7,689 nucleotides of DNA, taken from Actinomycetota bacterium (lineage in GTDB: Bacteria > Actinomycetota > Humimicrobiia > Humimicrobiales > Humimicrobiaceae). The notes below the pieces were generated by a model. That model had not been told where the DNA came from, ran no database searches, and was given only the letters and a program-made list of their open reading frames with translations. Positions 1-6,036 of this stretch are shown in pieces. The translations under genes and the position numbers were made by a program. Positions within the stretch are counted from its first letter, which is position 1. Each line of letters begins with the position of its first letter. The stretch lies in contig JAGYMN010000056.1 in assembly GCA_018400395.1 (NCBI GenBank), forward strand, positions 1 to 7,689, written 5' to 3'.

Positions 1-35
1 ATATTGGTCTTTGCTATTCTACCTCTGTTTCAGAA

Positions 36-632
36 ATGGATAAGAATTCAGAAATTTTAAAAATAGTAAAAGAAGATATATTAAGAATTCTTGCTGAAGC
101 CAGAGAAGCGGTTATATTGGATTCAATCAGTGAAGAGCTAAGAACATCTGATAGATCTATATCTGAAGCAATCGAAGGATTAAAAATAGATAATCTGATA
201 TCAATTAAAAATAATTCTGTAAGTCTTACAAAAAAGGGCAATTGTGAAGCTGAAAAAATTTTTGAAAAGCATCTTTTTCTGGAAAGATACTTTAGGGACA
301 TTAAAAATAAAAAAGACGCCCACAGGATGAGCCATATTATTGAACATTATATATCTGAAGAGGTTATTGATAACCTTAAGAAGTTATCAACCTTCAAGGG
401 TGATGGTAAACCACTGGTAGAATTTAAGGAAGGTAAAGGTTTTATAACAGATATAAATCTTGATACACAGCTTTTTGAAAGGATTATAAGTATTGGTATA
501 TTCCCAGGTGAAAAGATAGAAAAAATGTTTGACCTGCCTAATGGAATAATTATTAAAATAAGAAACAAAAAGATCTTTATACCGAGAAAAATAGCCGGCA
601 ATATAAAGGTATTATCTAATGAAAAAAATTAA
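36..632 (+). CDS. DtxR/MntR-family metal-dependent repressor with C-terminal FeoA-like domain
   Basis: Probable iron- or manganese-responsive transcriptional regulator of 198 aa. Residues about 10-66 read as a winged helix-turn-helix (SISEELRTSDRSISEAIEGL, then the wing ending SLTKKG). Residues about 72-115 match the DtxR metal-binding/dimerisation helices: H79 and E83 (KHLFLER), then H96, H100 and the E103-H104 pair, which line up with DtxR H79, E83, H98, C102, E105 and H106. Residues about 125-195 form an SH3-like FeoA domain (EGKGFITDI, IGIFPGEKIEK, IAGNIKVLS). The 3' end overlaps feoB by 14 nt, so it is almost certainly co-transcribed and probably controls iron uptake; no separate feoA is visible. 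Start uncertain: the frame stays open to the left edge and no ribosome binding site precedes the ATG, so the gene could begin outside the window. The HTH and FeoA domains are both complete from this ATG. Family assignment is firm; the metal is inferred. Confidence 0.85.
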   Translation: MDKNSEILKIVKEDILRILAEAREAVILDSISEELRTSDRSISEAIEGLKIDNLISIKNNSVSLTKKGNCEAEKIFEKHLFLERYFRDIKNKKDAHRMSHIIEHYISEEVIDNLKKLSTFKGDGKPLVEFKEGKGFITDINLDTQLFERIISIGIFPGEKIEKMFDLPNGIIIKIRNKKIFIPRKIAGNIKVLSNEKN

Positions 633-2514
633 AATTTTAATAATAGGACAGCCGAACTCCGGAAAGTCTTCACTATTAAATACTCTTATAGGTACAAGGG
701 TTATAATCTCAAATTATCCGGGTACTACTGTGGAAATAACCAGAGGCAAGAAGAAAGTAAAAGGTTTTGAAATAGAATTTTCGGATACACCTGGAATATA
801 TTCGATTTCTGATAGGAGCGAAGAAGAAAAAGTTACTGAGAAAGCATTGTTTGAGGAAAAGGCTGATGGCGCCGTAATAATATGTGATGCAACTTCACTT
901 GAAAGAAGTTTTTACATGCTGCTGCAGGTAATGGAGGCGGGTATTCCTGTTATTATTGCAGTTAATTTCATAGAAGAAGCTGAAAGAAAGGGAATAAAAA
1001 TTGATTTTAAAAAGATAGAAGAATTATTTAGTATTCCTGTGATACCTATAAATCCTTTGACCAGGAGAGGAATAGAAGAACTTTTAGATGAGATAACAAA
1101 AATAACAAAAATAAAAAGCCATAGATTTAGAATCGAATATGACGACCATATAGAGGAAGCAATAGAAAAAATATCCTCCGGCATAACAGAAAAAAATTCC
1201 AAAAGGTTTATAGCCTTAAGGATACTGGAAGAGGATAAAGATTTTTACAGATATCTGAAAAACCCCGATGAAATCAATAAAATAAATTATTTGTTTGAAA
1301 ATCATCCCGACCTTTCAAAGGATATATCAATAACAAGATTTGGTACGGCATCTTTTATTGCTGAAAGCGTCACAAGTATCATATCTCTGAAGAAAGAAAG
1401 AAAAATAAAGGAAAGTATTGATCGTATCCTGCTTAACAGAAAATGGGGCCCGGTTTTTACTCTTTTATTTTTCATGGTTATATTTGGTGTTCTATTATTT
1501 ATCGGTAATCTGATTCAGGGATACCTGATGGACGTGGCAGAAAGTTTTATTTCCTATTTTACCCGGGGTAGTCAATCTATGCCTTTTATAATATTAGGAC
1601 AGGGGTTGACAGGACTGGCTATTGGTATATCTGTTGCCCTTCCTTACGTATTTTTATTTTATCTATTGCTGGGATTTATAGAGGATACCGGTCTTCTTCC
1701 CAGGTTTATTATTAATGTGGAAAGGCTTACGAATAAAATCGGACTGCCGGGAAAGTCATTTATTCCGCTAGCTCTGGGACTTGGCTGTACGGCTCCGGCC
1801 ATCAGAGCTACCAGAATTCTATCTTCAAAGAAAGAACAGTACCATACAGCAGCTTTTTTTGCATTTGTACCGTGTTCAAGCAGGATAGCAATTATAATGG
1901 GAATTGTAGGATTCTATGGTGGAATCGGCCTTGCTTTTCTTGTTTACATTACGTTAATTATAGCCGGATTAATTTCAGGTTTTGTAATGAAAAAAATATT
2001 TAAATCTGAGGTAGAGCCCTTACTTTTAGAACTTCCTGAATACAGAAAGCCTCTGATTAAAAATGTTTTGGCTAAAAGCTGGATAAGAATGAAAGATTTC
2101 GTATACATAGTTATTCCTCTTTTGATAGCAGGTGGAATTATTTATGGGATTTTAAATGCATTTAATCTTACCGACGTGATAGTAAGACCATTTTCTTTTA
2201 TAACTACCTGGCTGGGATTGCCGGATAAAACTATTATTCCCCTTACTTTCGGTTTTTTGCAGAAAGACTTAACAGGAGCAATGCTCTTATCTGTAATCGG
2301 GAGTAATATTACAATTGCAATGGCTCCGATTCAAATATACACATTTGGTGTAGCGGCTACAGTAGGTATACCCTGTATTATTGCCCTCGGGGTTTTTATA
2401 AATGAGTTTGGACCAAAGAGAGCTTTATTACTGATCATATCCATGAATCTTTATGGTATTTTTGTTGCGGGTCTGATCTGGAGAATATGGTCATTTTTTA
2501 ATAATATTTTTTAA
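619..2514 (+). CDS. feoB: Ferrous iron transport protein B (FeoB), GTPase plus membrane permease
   Basis: Inner-membrane Fe(II) transporter of 631 aa, shorter than the 773-aa E. coli protein. The N-terminal G domain has G1 GQPNSGKSS (10-18), G2 at YPGTT (T36/T37) and G3 DTPG (56-59). G4 is NFIE (116-119) instead of NxxD, and the G5 region reads INPLTRRG (144-151) without the usual Ser-Thr/Ala. A helical spacer (about 165-265) follows. The membrane part starts near residue 277 and carries the Gate signatures: EDTGLLPR, LPGKSFIPL, GLGCTAP with C390, and VPCSSR with C419. A later FGFLQKDLTGAML segment matches the second Gate region, and the end is intact and hydrophobic. The ATG lies inside the end of the regulator gene, with AAAGGT 8 nt upstream, so translation is coupled. 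FeoB fits life where Fe(II) is soluble, that is, anoxic conditions. Identity is certain; nucleotide specificity is open because of G4/G5. Confidence 0.97.
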   Translation: MKKIKILIIGQPNSGKSSLLNTLIGTRVIISNYPGTTVEITRGKKKVKGFEIEFSDTPGIYSISDRSEEEKVTEKALFEEKADGAVIICDATSLERSFYMLLQVMEAGIPVIIAVNFIEEAERKGIKIDFKKIEELFSIPVIPINPLTRRGIEELLDEITKITKIKSHRFRIEYDDHIEEAIEKISSGITEKNSKRFIALRILEEDKDFYRYLKNPDEINKINYLFENHPDLSKDISITRFGTASFIAESVTSIISLKKERKIKESIDRILLNRKWGPVFTLLFFMVIFGVLLFIGNLIQGYLMDVAESFISYFTRGSQSMPFIILGQGLTGLAIGISVALPYVFLFYLLLGFIEDTGLLPRFIINVERLTNKIGLPGKSFIPLALGLGCTAPAIRATRILSSKKEQYHTAAFFAFVPCSSRIAIIMGIVGFYGGIGLAFLVYITLIIAGLISGFVMKKIFKSEVEPLLLELPEYRKPLIKNVLAKSWIRMKDFVYIVIPLLIAGGIIYGILNAFNLTDVIVRPFSFITTWLGLPDKTIIPLTFGFLQKDLTGAMLLSVIGSNITIAMAPIQIYTFGVAATVGIPCIIALGVFINEFGPKRALLLIISMNLYGIFVAGLIWRIWSFFNNIF

Positions 2515-2521
2515 TAAGTTA

Positions 2522-2550
2522 AAATTTTTCTCCATTTGAAAGAAAAATTT
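2522..2550 (+). terminator. Weak AT-rich hairpin after feoB, possible terminator
   Basis: AAATTTTTCT (2522-2531) and AGAAAAATTT (2541-2550) form a perfect 10-bp inverted repeat with a 9-nt loop, starting 7 nt after the feoB stop codon. The stem has one G-C pair and is not followed by a continuous T-run, so it is a poor intrinsic terminator. It could instead be a 3'-end stabilising hairpin. Confidence 0.35.
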
Positions 2551-2584
2551 AGTCTACTAATTTTACGTTGTATAAAATAACAAA

Positions 2585-2634
2585 TTTACCTGTCTTGTTT
2601 ACCATTCTTACAAAATTTGGCTTATATATGGTAA
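2585..2634 (+). repeat. TTACC/GGTAA repeat cluster upstream of pncA, possible operator
   Basis: TTTACC occurs twice as a direct repeat (2585-2590 and 2598-2603, 13 nt apart). The second copy, extended to TTACCAT (2599-2605), is matched by an exact inverted ATGGTAA at 2628-2634. The inverted arm falls in the spacer of the candidate pncA promoter, a position that would suit a repressor site. The NAD-pathway regulators NiaR and NrtR are known controllers of pnc genes, but I do not recognise their exact motif here. AT-rich spacers produce such repeats by chance, so confidence is low. Confidence 0.25.
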
Positions 2635-2646
2635 TATTAATTTAAT
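2617..2646 (+). promoter_or_regulatory. Candidate promoter for pncAB
   Basis: TTGGCT (2617-2622, 4/6 to the -35 consensus), an 18-nt spacer and TTTAAT (2641-2646, 5/6 to the -10 consensus). Transcription would start near 2653, giving a leader of about 50 nt before pncA. The AGAAGGA ribosome site at 2687-2693 lies within that leader. The 189-nt spacer from feoB supports separate transcription. Consensus matching alone in AT-rich DNA is weak evidence. Confidence 0.35.
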
Positions 2647-2703
2647 ACTTCTCATAGATATACCTATTTCTATTTATATAAACGGAAGAAGGATCTGGTT
2701 GAT

Positions 2704-3219
2704 ATGAAAAAAGCTTTAATCATAATAGATATGCTAAACGATTTTGTGGAAGATGGAGCACCTCTTAAAGTACCTGGAGTAAAAAAGATCATTGAACCCA
2801 TAAAAAAAGAAATAGATGAAGCAAGAAAGGACAATTATCCGGTGATTTATTTATGCGACTGCCATGAAGAAAATGACAGGGAATTTAAACTTTTCCCTCC
2901 TCATGCGGTTAAAGGAACAAGAGGAGCAAGCATAATAGATGATCTTAGACCGGAAGGCACTGATCTGCTGGTGAGAAAAAGTTCTTTTTCTGGTTTTTTT
3001 AATACAGATCTGGCGGAAATTTTGAATAAATTTTCTGTAAAAAAGATTATTGTTACAGGTACAGCTACAAATATTTGTGTTCTATACACTGTAGCGGATG
3101 CAGTCATGAGAGGATATGAAGTAGATATAGTAAAAGATGCAGTGATGGGGCTGAATAAAAAAGACCATAAATTTGCTCTGAGACAGATGCATGACATTCT
3201 TAAGACAAATATAATATAA
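2704..3219 (+). CDS. pncA: Nicotinamidase (isochorismatase-fold cysteine hydrolase)
   Basis: Cytosolic amidase expected to convert nicotinamide to nicotinate and ammonia, the first step of deamidating NAD salvage. It is a complete isochorismatase-fold protein of 171 aa, on the short side for PncA. The catalytic triad is visible as D9 (IIIDMLNDF), K92 (VRKSSFSGF) and C125 (TATNICVLYT). Metal ligands characteristic of nicotinamidases over other isochorismatase-like hydrolases are D52 and H54 (CDCHEEN) and H67 in FPPHAVKGT. The ATG is preceded by AGAAGGA at 10-nt spacing. The next gene, 18 nt downstream, encodes the enzyme that uses nicotinate, which makes nicotinamidase much more likely than ureidoacrylate or other amidohydrolase alternatives. 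The fold and active site are seen directly; substrate rests on the metal motif and the neighbour. Confidence 0.92.
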   Translation: MKKALIIIDMLNDFVEDGAPLKVPGVKKIIEPIKKEIDEARKDNYPVIYLCDCHEENDREFKLFPPHAVKGTRGASIIDDLRPEGTDLLVRKSSFSGFFNTDLAEILNKFSVKKIIVTGTATNICVLYTVADAVMRGYEVDIVKDAVMGLNKKDHKFALRQMHDILKTNII

Positions 3220-3237
3220 AGGATTTATAGAGACGAT

Positions 3238-4407
3238 ATGTTTCATATAGCCGGGGAAGAAGATATCAGGAGGGGCAAACTTACTGATATATATTTTAAA
3301 AGAACCGAAGAAATACTCAGATTCAAAAAAATTAACCCTTTTGTAAAAACAGAGGTTATGTTAAAAAGTTTCCCACCTGATTACAGCTGGGGGATTCTAG
3401 CCGGAGTGGAGGAGGCTTTGAAGCTGCTCTCCGGTTTAGACAGCATATCGGTTAAGTGTATGCCTGAAGGCAGCTATTTCAGGGAGTTTGAGCCTGTTAT
3501 GACTATAGAGGGAAAATACCTGGATTTTGGGGTTTACGAGACAGCTATTCTGGGTTTTTTATGTCAGGCAAGCGGAATAGCAACCAGTGCTGCCAGATGT
3601 AAGATTTGCGCAGGGCAGAAACAAATATTTAGTTTTGGGGCCAGGAGGGTACATCCTTCAATTGCTCCAATGGTTGATAGAAATGCTTTTATCGGGGGAG
3701 CAGATGGTGTATCAACAATCCCGGGAGCAGAGCTGATTGGAGAGGAACCTGTTGGTACCATACCTCATGCACTAATACTTATAATAGGGGATACAGTAGA
3801 AGCAACACGTGCATTTCATGAAATCATTAAGCCGGAAGTAGCCAGGATATCTCTCATTGATACATTTAATGATGAGAAATTTGAAGCTATAAACGTAAGC
3901 CGTGCTATGGGAGGCAAATTATTCGGGGTAAGGCTGGATACCCCTTCCTCAAGAAGGGGGGATTTTAAAAAAATACTGGAAGAAATCAGATGGGAGCTTG
4001 ATATCAGGGGATTTAAAGATGTCAAATTGATGGTAAGCGGAGGAATTTCGGAGAAAGATATAGTACAGCTTAGGGACATTGTGGATGCATTCGGGATTGG
4101 AACATCAATAAGTGCTGCCCCTATTATTGATTTTGCGCTTGATATTGTGGAGATAGAGGGCAAACCGATAGCAAAGAGGGGAAAGAGATCTGGAGGTAAA
4201 AAAGTCTTCAGGTGCTGTGAATGCGGAAAAGACATAGTGGTTCCGGATACCGAAAAAAAAGGTGATTATTCCTGTGCTTCATGCGGCAGTAGTTATGATG
4301 AGGTTTTTATAGACGCAATTCGCTCGGGTAAATCAGTATACGATTATCCTGAAGCTGGGGTTATAAGGGACAGGGTCATAAAAAGTTTCAGGTTTCTGGA
4401 TTTATAG
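3238..4407 (+). CDS. pncB: Nicotinate phosphoribosyltransferase, archaeal-type with C-terminal zinc knuckle
   Basis: Converts nicotinate and PRPP (with ATP) to nicotinate mononucleotide, the step after PncA in the Preiss-Handler pathway. At 389 aa it resembles the Thermoplasma acidophilum type rather than the E. coli type. The N-terminus has the family's TDIYFKRT segment (about 16-23). The core has SFGARRVHP (132-140), DRNAFIGGADG and VGTIPHA (172-178), where H177 sits at the position of the histidine phosphorylated in other NAPRTases. The phosphate-binding end of the barrel shows LMVSGGIS and DAFGIGTSIS. The C-terminal domain carries two CxxC pairs, C326/C329 and C346/C349, a zinc-knuckle arrangement known from the T. 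acidophilum enzyme. A second cysteine, C327, lies next to the first. It follows pncA by 18 nt and is probably co-transcribed. AAAGGA overlaps the pncA stop and GAGA lies nearer the ATG. The protein ends at TAG and is intact. Confidence 0.93.
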   Translation: MFHIAGEEDIRRGKLTDIYFKRTEEILRFKKINPFVKTEVMLKSFPPDYSWGILAGVEEALKLLSGLDSISVKCMPEGSYFREFEPVMTIEGKYLDFGVYETAILGFLCQASGIATSAARCKICAGQKQIFSFGARRVHPSIAPMVDRNAFIGGADGVSTIPGAELIGEEPVGTIPHALILIIGDTVEATRAFHEIIKPEVARISLIDTFNDEKFEAINVSRAMGGKLFGVRLDTPSSRRGDFKKILEEIRWELDIRGFKDVKLMVSGGISEKDIVQLRDIVDAFGIGTSISAAPIIDFALDIVEIEGKPIAKRGKRSGGKKVFRCCECGKDIVVPDTEKKGDYSCASCGSSYDEVFIDAIRSGKSVYDYPEAGVIRDRVIKSFRFLDL

Positions 4408-4414
4408 ATAAATC
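4399..4414. repeat. Short dyad spanning the pncB stop codon
   Basis: GATTTAT (4399-4405) and ATAAATC (4408-4414) form a perfect 7-bp dyad around the AG of the stop codon. A T-rich stretch (TTATTTTTTC, about 4438-4447) follows in the plus direction, but it is about 24 nt further on and lies inside the convergent gene. It may contribute to transcript ending between the convergent genes, where only 30 nt separate the stops. No strong bidirectional terminator is visible. Confidence 0.2.
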
Positions 4415-4437
4415 ATTACAAAGGCCGGCGATAATTC

Positions 4438-4695
4438 TTATTTTTTCATAAATATCCTTATAACTATATTTATTATTACTGTGATTATAATGCTCAGGAT
4501 TATGCTTGAGATTATGGGGAAATAGAAACTAAAATTTTCTTTTTTTATGAAAATGTCACCCGGGAGCTTACCGATAAATGGAACTTTTGAAAAAAGGAGT
4601 ATGAGCCCTCCTATTAATGCTATTCCGATTCCGATAAATATAAGTATTTTGCCTAAATTATTAAAACTTCCAAAATCCATAAGAATTACCGGCAC
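4438..4695 (-). CDS. DUF2905 small membrane protein
   Basis: Two-helix membrane protein of 85 aa of the DUF2905 family, function unknown. Helix 1 spans about residues 14-35 (NLGKILIFIGIGIALIGG and onward). It is followed by the family hallmark KLPGDIFIKK (LPGD at 44-47), the aromatic NFSFYFP segment, and helix 2 at about 59-82, ending RIFMKK. The longest reading uses a GTG at 4693-4695. An in-frame ATG at 4678-4680 (residue 6) would also leave the family core complete. Neither has a convincing ribosome site, so the start is uncertain. It lies 48 nt downstream of the amaP-like gene on the same strand with no terminator visible between, so the two probably share a transcript. It is convergent with pncB. 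Confidence 0.82.
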   Translation of the reverse strand: MPVILMDFGSFNNLGKILIFIGIGIALIGGLILLFSKVPFIGKLPGDIFIKKENFSFYFPIISSIILSIIITVIINIVIRIFMKK

Positions 4696-4743
4696 AGTAT
4701 AATAATATAGACCTGATGATATCTCTAAACATTTTGAAAATGA

Positions 4744-5367
4744 TTAGTCATAGTCTTCATCTGTAGTCTTAAACTCTTTTGGCTCTTCAGGCATTGGTGT
4801 TTCTATTTCTTCTTCTATTTGTCCACTTTTTTTCTTTTCTTGTTTCTGTGTAAAATCTACAACAGTTATATTTGTTTTTAATACTTTAAGCCCAAGGTTT
4901 TCAGCTGCGAATTTGTTAACTTCATTTATCATTTCCTGCATTTTTTTAGAAACGTTAATACCTTTTTTGAGCCTGGTGTAGATGTTTATAATTGTACCAT
5001 CTGATTTTGGTAAAGACCTGACTTTTAAATTGCTGATATCTTTAATATCTGATAGCTTTTCCTCAACCTGTGTTGAAACACTTCTCAATGTAATACTGGC
5101 TTTTCCTTCCTTTACTGAAGCTATGTTTGTCACCTTTATTTTTCTCCTGTAAAATTCAAAAAATAATAAAACCATACCTATTATTATGATTATAAGAAAA
5201 ACGAAGCTGAATAAATATGAGTTTATGGAGTCCCTGAATGCTAAAATCCTGTCAAATATATCCGACCACCGGAAAAGATCGGTAAAGATGTTTACTATAA
5301 TAACTACAGATGAAATGATAATAAAGAACAAAAGAAGGATAACTATTATTCTATTGAATATGTTCAA
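4744..5367 (-). CDS. amaP: AmaP-like membrane-anchored Asp23-family protein
   Basis: Resembles AmaP, the alkaline shock response membrane anchor that tethers Asp23 to the membrane in Staphylococcus aureus. From the start chosen it has 207 aa. Two transmembrane helices (about 7-27 and 51-70) flank a roughly 23-residue loop. An Asp23-fold domain (about 76-175) runs from the KVTNIASVKEGKASITLRSV segment through INIYTRLKKGINV to KTNITVVDFT. The C-terminal tail is acidic and low-complexity (QIEEEIETPMPEEPKEF). I start it at the TTG at 5365-5367 because GGAGG (5376-5380) sits exactly 8 nt upstream. The alternative ATG at 5380-5382 adds five residues (MEVNK) and would place that GGAGG inside the coding region; AGGA just upstream of it keeps it possible. 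No Asp23 or DUF2273 partner lies next to it in the window. An envelope-stress role is inferred from the family only. Confidence 0.82.
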   Translation of the reverse strand: MNIFNRIIVILLLFFIIISSVVIIVNIFTDLFRWSDIFDRILAFRDSINSYLFSFVFLIIIIIGMVLLFFEFYRRKIKVTNIASVKEGKASITLRSVSTQVEEKLSDIKDISNLKVRSLPKSDGTIINIYTRLKKGINVSKKMQEMINEVNKFAAENLGLKVLKTNITVVDFTQKQEKKKSGQIEEEIETPMPEEPKEFKTTDEDYD

Positions 5368-5375
5368 TTTATTAA

Positions 5376-5380
5376 CCTCC
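5376..5380 (-). promoter_or_regulatory. Ribosome binding site deciding the amaP start
   Basis: On the minus strand GGAGG is followed by 8 nt and then TTG, near-ideal spacing. It lies immediately inside the longer ATG reading (5380-5382), so it argues for initiation at the TTG at 5367. Confidence 0.65.
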
Positions 5381-5394
5381 ATTATATCCTATGA

Positions 5395-5423
5395 CTGATA
5401 GTTTTATGATACAAAAGTTTCAA
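5395..5423 (-). promoter_or_regulatory. Candidate promoter for amaP-DUF2905
   Basis: On the minus strand TTGAAA (5423-5418, 5/6 to the -35 consensus), a 17-nt spacer and TATCAG (5400-5395, 4/6 to the -10 consensus). Transcription would begin near 5388. That leaves room for the GGAGG site but almost no leader for the longer ATG start, which agrees with the TTG choice. Sequence match only. Confidence 0.35.
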
Positions 5424-5448
5424 AATATTTACCATCAATAATTATAAT
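5419..5448 (+). promoter_or_regulatory. Candidate promoter for DUF2179-DUF1846, overlapping the amaP promoter
   Basis: TTCAAA (5419-5424, 4/6 to the -35 consensus), an 18-nt spacer and a perfect TATAAT (5443-5448). The -10 lies within the perfect palindrome AATTATAATT (5440-5449). Its -35 overlaps the minus-strand -35 (5418-5423), so polymerase could probably occupy only one direction at a time. Start of transcription would be near 5455, in a run of nine T (5453-5461), leaving a leader of about 57 nt. Confidence 0.4.
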
Positions 5449-5497
5449 TTCATTTTTTTTTATAAGTGTTAGAATATTGCCCTGAAGTAATGTCGAT

Positions 5498-5503
5498 GGA
5501 GGG
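5498..5503 (+). promoter_or_regulatory. Strong ribosome binding site for the TTG start of the DUF2179 gene
   Basis: GGAGGG, followed by 8 nt and then TTG at 5512. This strong site and good spacing justify the non-ATG start; no other in-frame start gives the family's expected N-terminus. Confidence 0.75.
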
Positions 5504-5511
5504 ATAAAAAA

Positions 5512-6036
5512 TTGGGTAATGTAGTTATATGGTCGCTCATTATTTTTATTGCAAGAATTGTGGATGTGAGCCTCGGAACTATCAGGGTAAATATGATAGT
5601 CAGGAGGAAAAAGATACTGGCCGCTGTTATAGGATTTTTTGAAGTCGCGATATTCATATCAATAATAGTGAGAATTATAAATGAAGTTGATAATATATTT
5701 GGAATATTATCTTATGCGGCTGGTTTTGCTGTTGGGACTGTTATTGGAATAATGATTTCGGAGAAATTATCAAGGGATCTGATAAGCACAAATATAATTT
5801 CAAAGAATCATAGTGATGATATTAAAGAGGTCCTTAAAGAACAGGGATACGGGATTACCTGTTATGCAGGAAAAGGAATAGAAGGAGAAGTCGAAATAAT
5901 AAATGTTGTATGCAGCCAGTCAAATGTTAAATTAATGCATAAGCTGGTATATAAAACAGATCCCGGAGCTTTCCTGGCCAGTTATATGCTGGATAAGATA
6001 AGAGGTGGATTTATCAGGGGTTTAAAGAAAAAATGA
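5512..6036 (+). CDS. UPF0316 / DUF2179 three-helix membrane protein
   Basis: Intact member (174 aa) of the UPF0316 family (B. subtilis YebE type), function unknown. Three membrane helices lie at about 3-23, 36-56 and 62-82. Family hallmarks are visible: VDVSLGTIRVNMIVRRKK (18-34), IGFFEVAIF, and YAAGFAVGTVIGIMISEKL. A soluble DUF2179 domain (about 90-165) follows, with EVLKEQGYGITCYAGKGIEGE and the terminal TDPGAF (149-154). The same soluble domain occurs at the C-terminus of YitT-type membrane proteins and is thought to be a small regulatory or sensing domain, though its ligand is unknown. It starts with TTG behind GGAGGG. The stop codon overlaps the next start as ATGA, so translation of the two proteins is probably coupled. 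It is divergent from amaP. Confidence 0.9.
   Translation: MGNVVIWSLIIFIARIVDVSLGTIRVNMIVRRKKILAAVIGFFEVAIFISIIVRIINEVDNIFGILSYAAGFAVGTVIGIMISEKLSRDLISTNIISKNHSDDIKEVLKEQGYGITCYAGKGIEGEVEIINVVCSQSNVKLMHKLVYKTDPGAFLASYMLDKIRGGFIRGLKKK

Noticed and set aside
4408..4437. GGCCGGC-containing spacer between pncB and the DUF2905 gene as a bidirectional terminator
   Set aside because: The GC-rich stretch is self-complementary but cannot form a stem with a usable loop, and no extended dyad surrounds it.
5381..5386. Minus-strand TATAAT overlapping the upstream ATG of amaP, read as a -10 element
   Set aside because: Transcription would start at or inside the GGAGG ribosome site, and no -35-like sequence lies at the right distance upstream.
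5186..5398. Plus-strand 70-aa open frame overlapping amaP
   Set aside because: It is antisense to the membrane-helix region of amaP, has no ribosome binding site, and shows no recognisable protein features.
5428..5435. TTTACCAT also occurs in the amaP/DUF2179 spacer, as at 2598-2605 before pncA
   Set aside because: An 8-mer shared between two AT-rich spacers is readily expected by chance, and the second site lacks the inverted partner.
5453..5461. T9 run as an intrinsic terminator
   Set aside because: No GC-containing stem precedes it, and no plus-strand gene immediately upstream needs termination; it fits better as promoter-proximal sequence.
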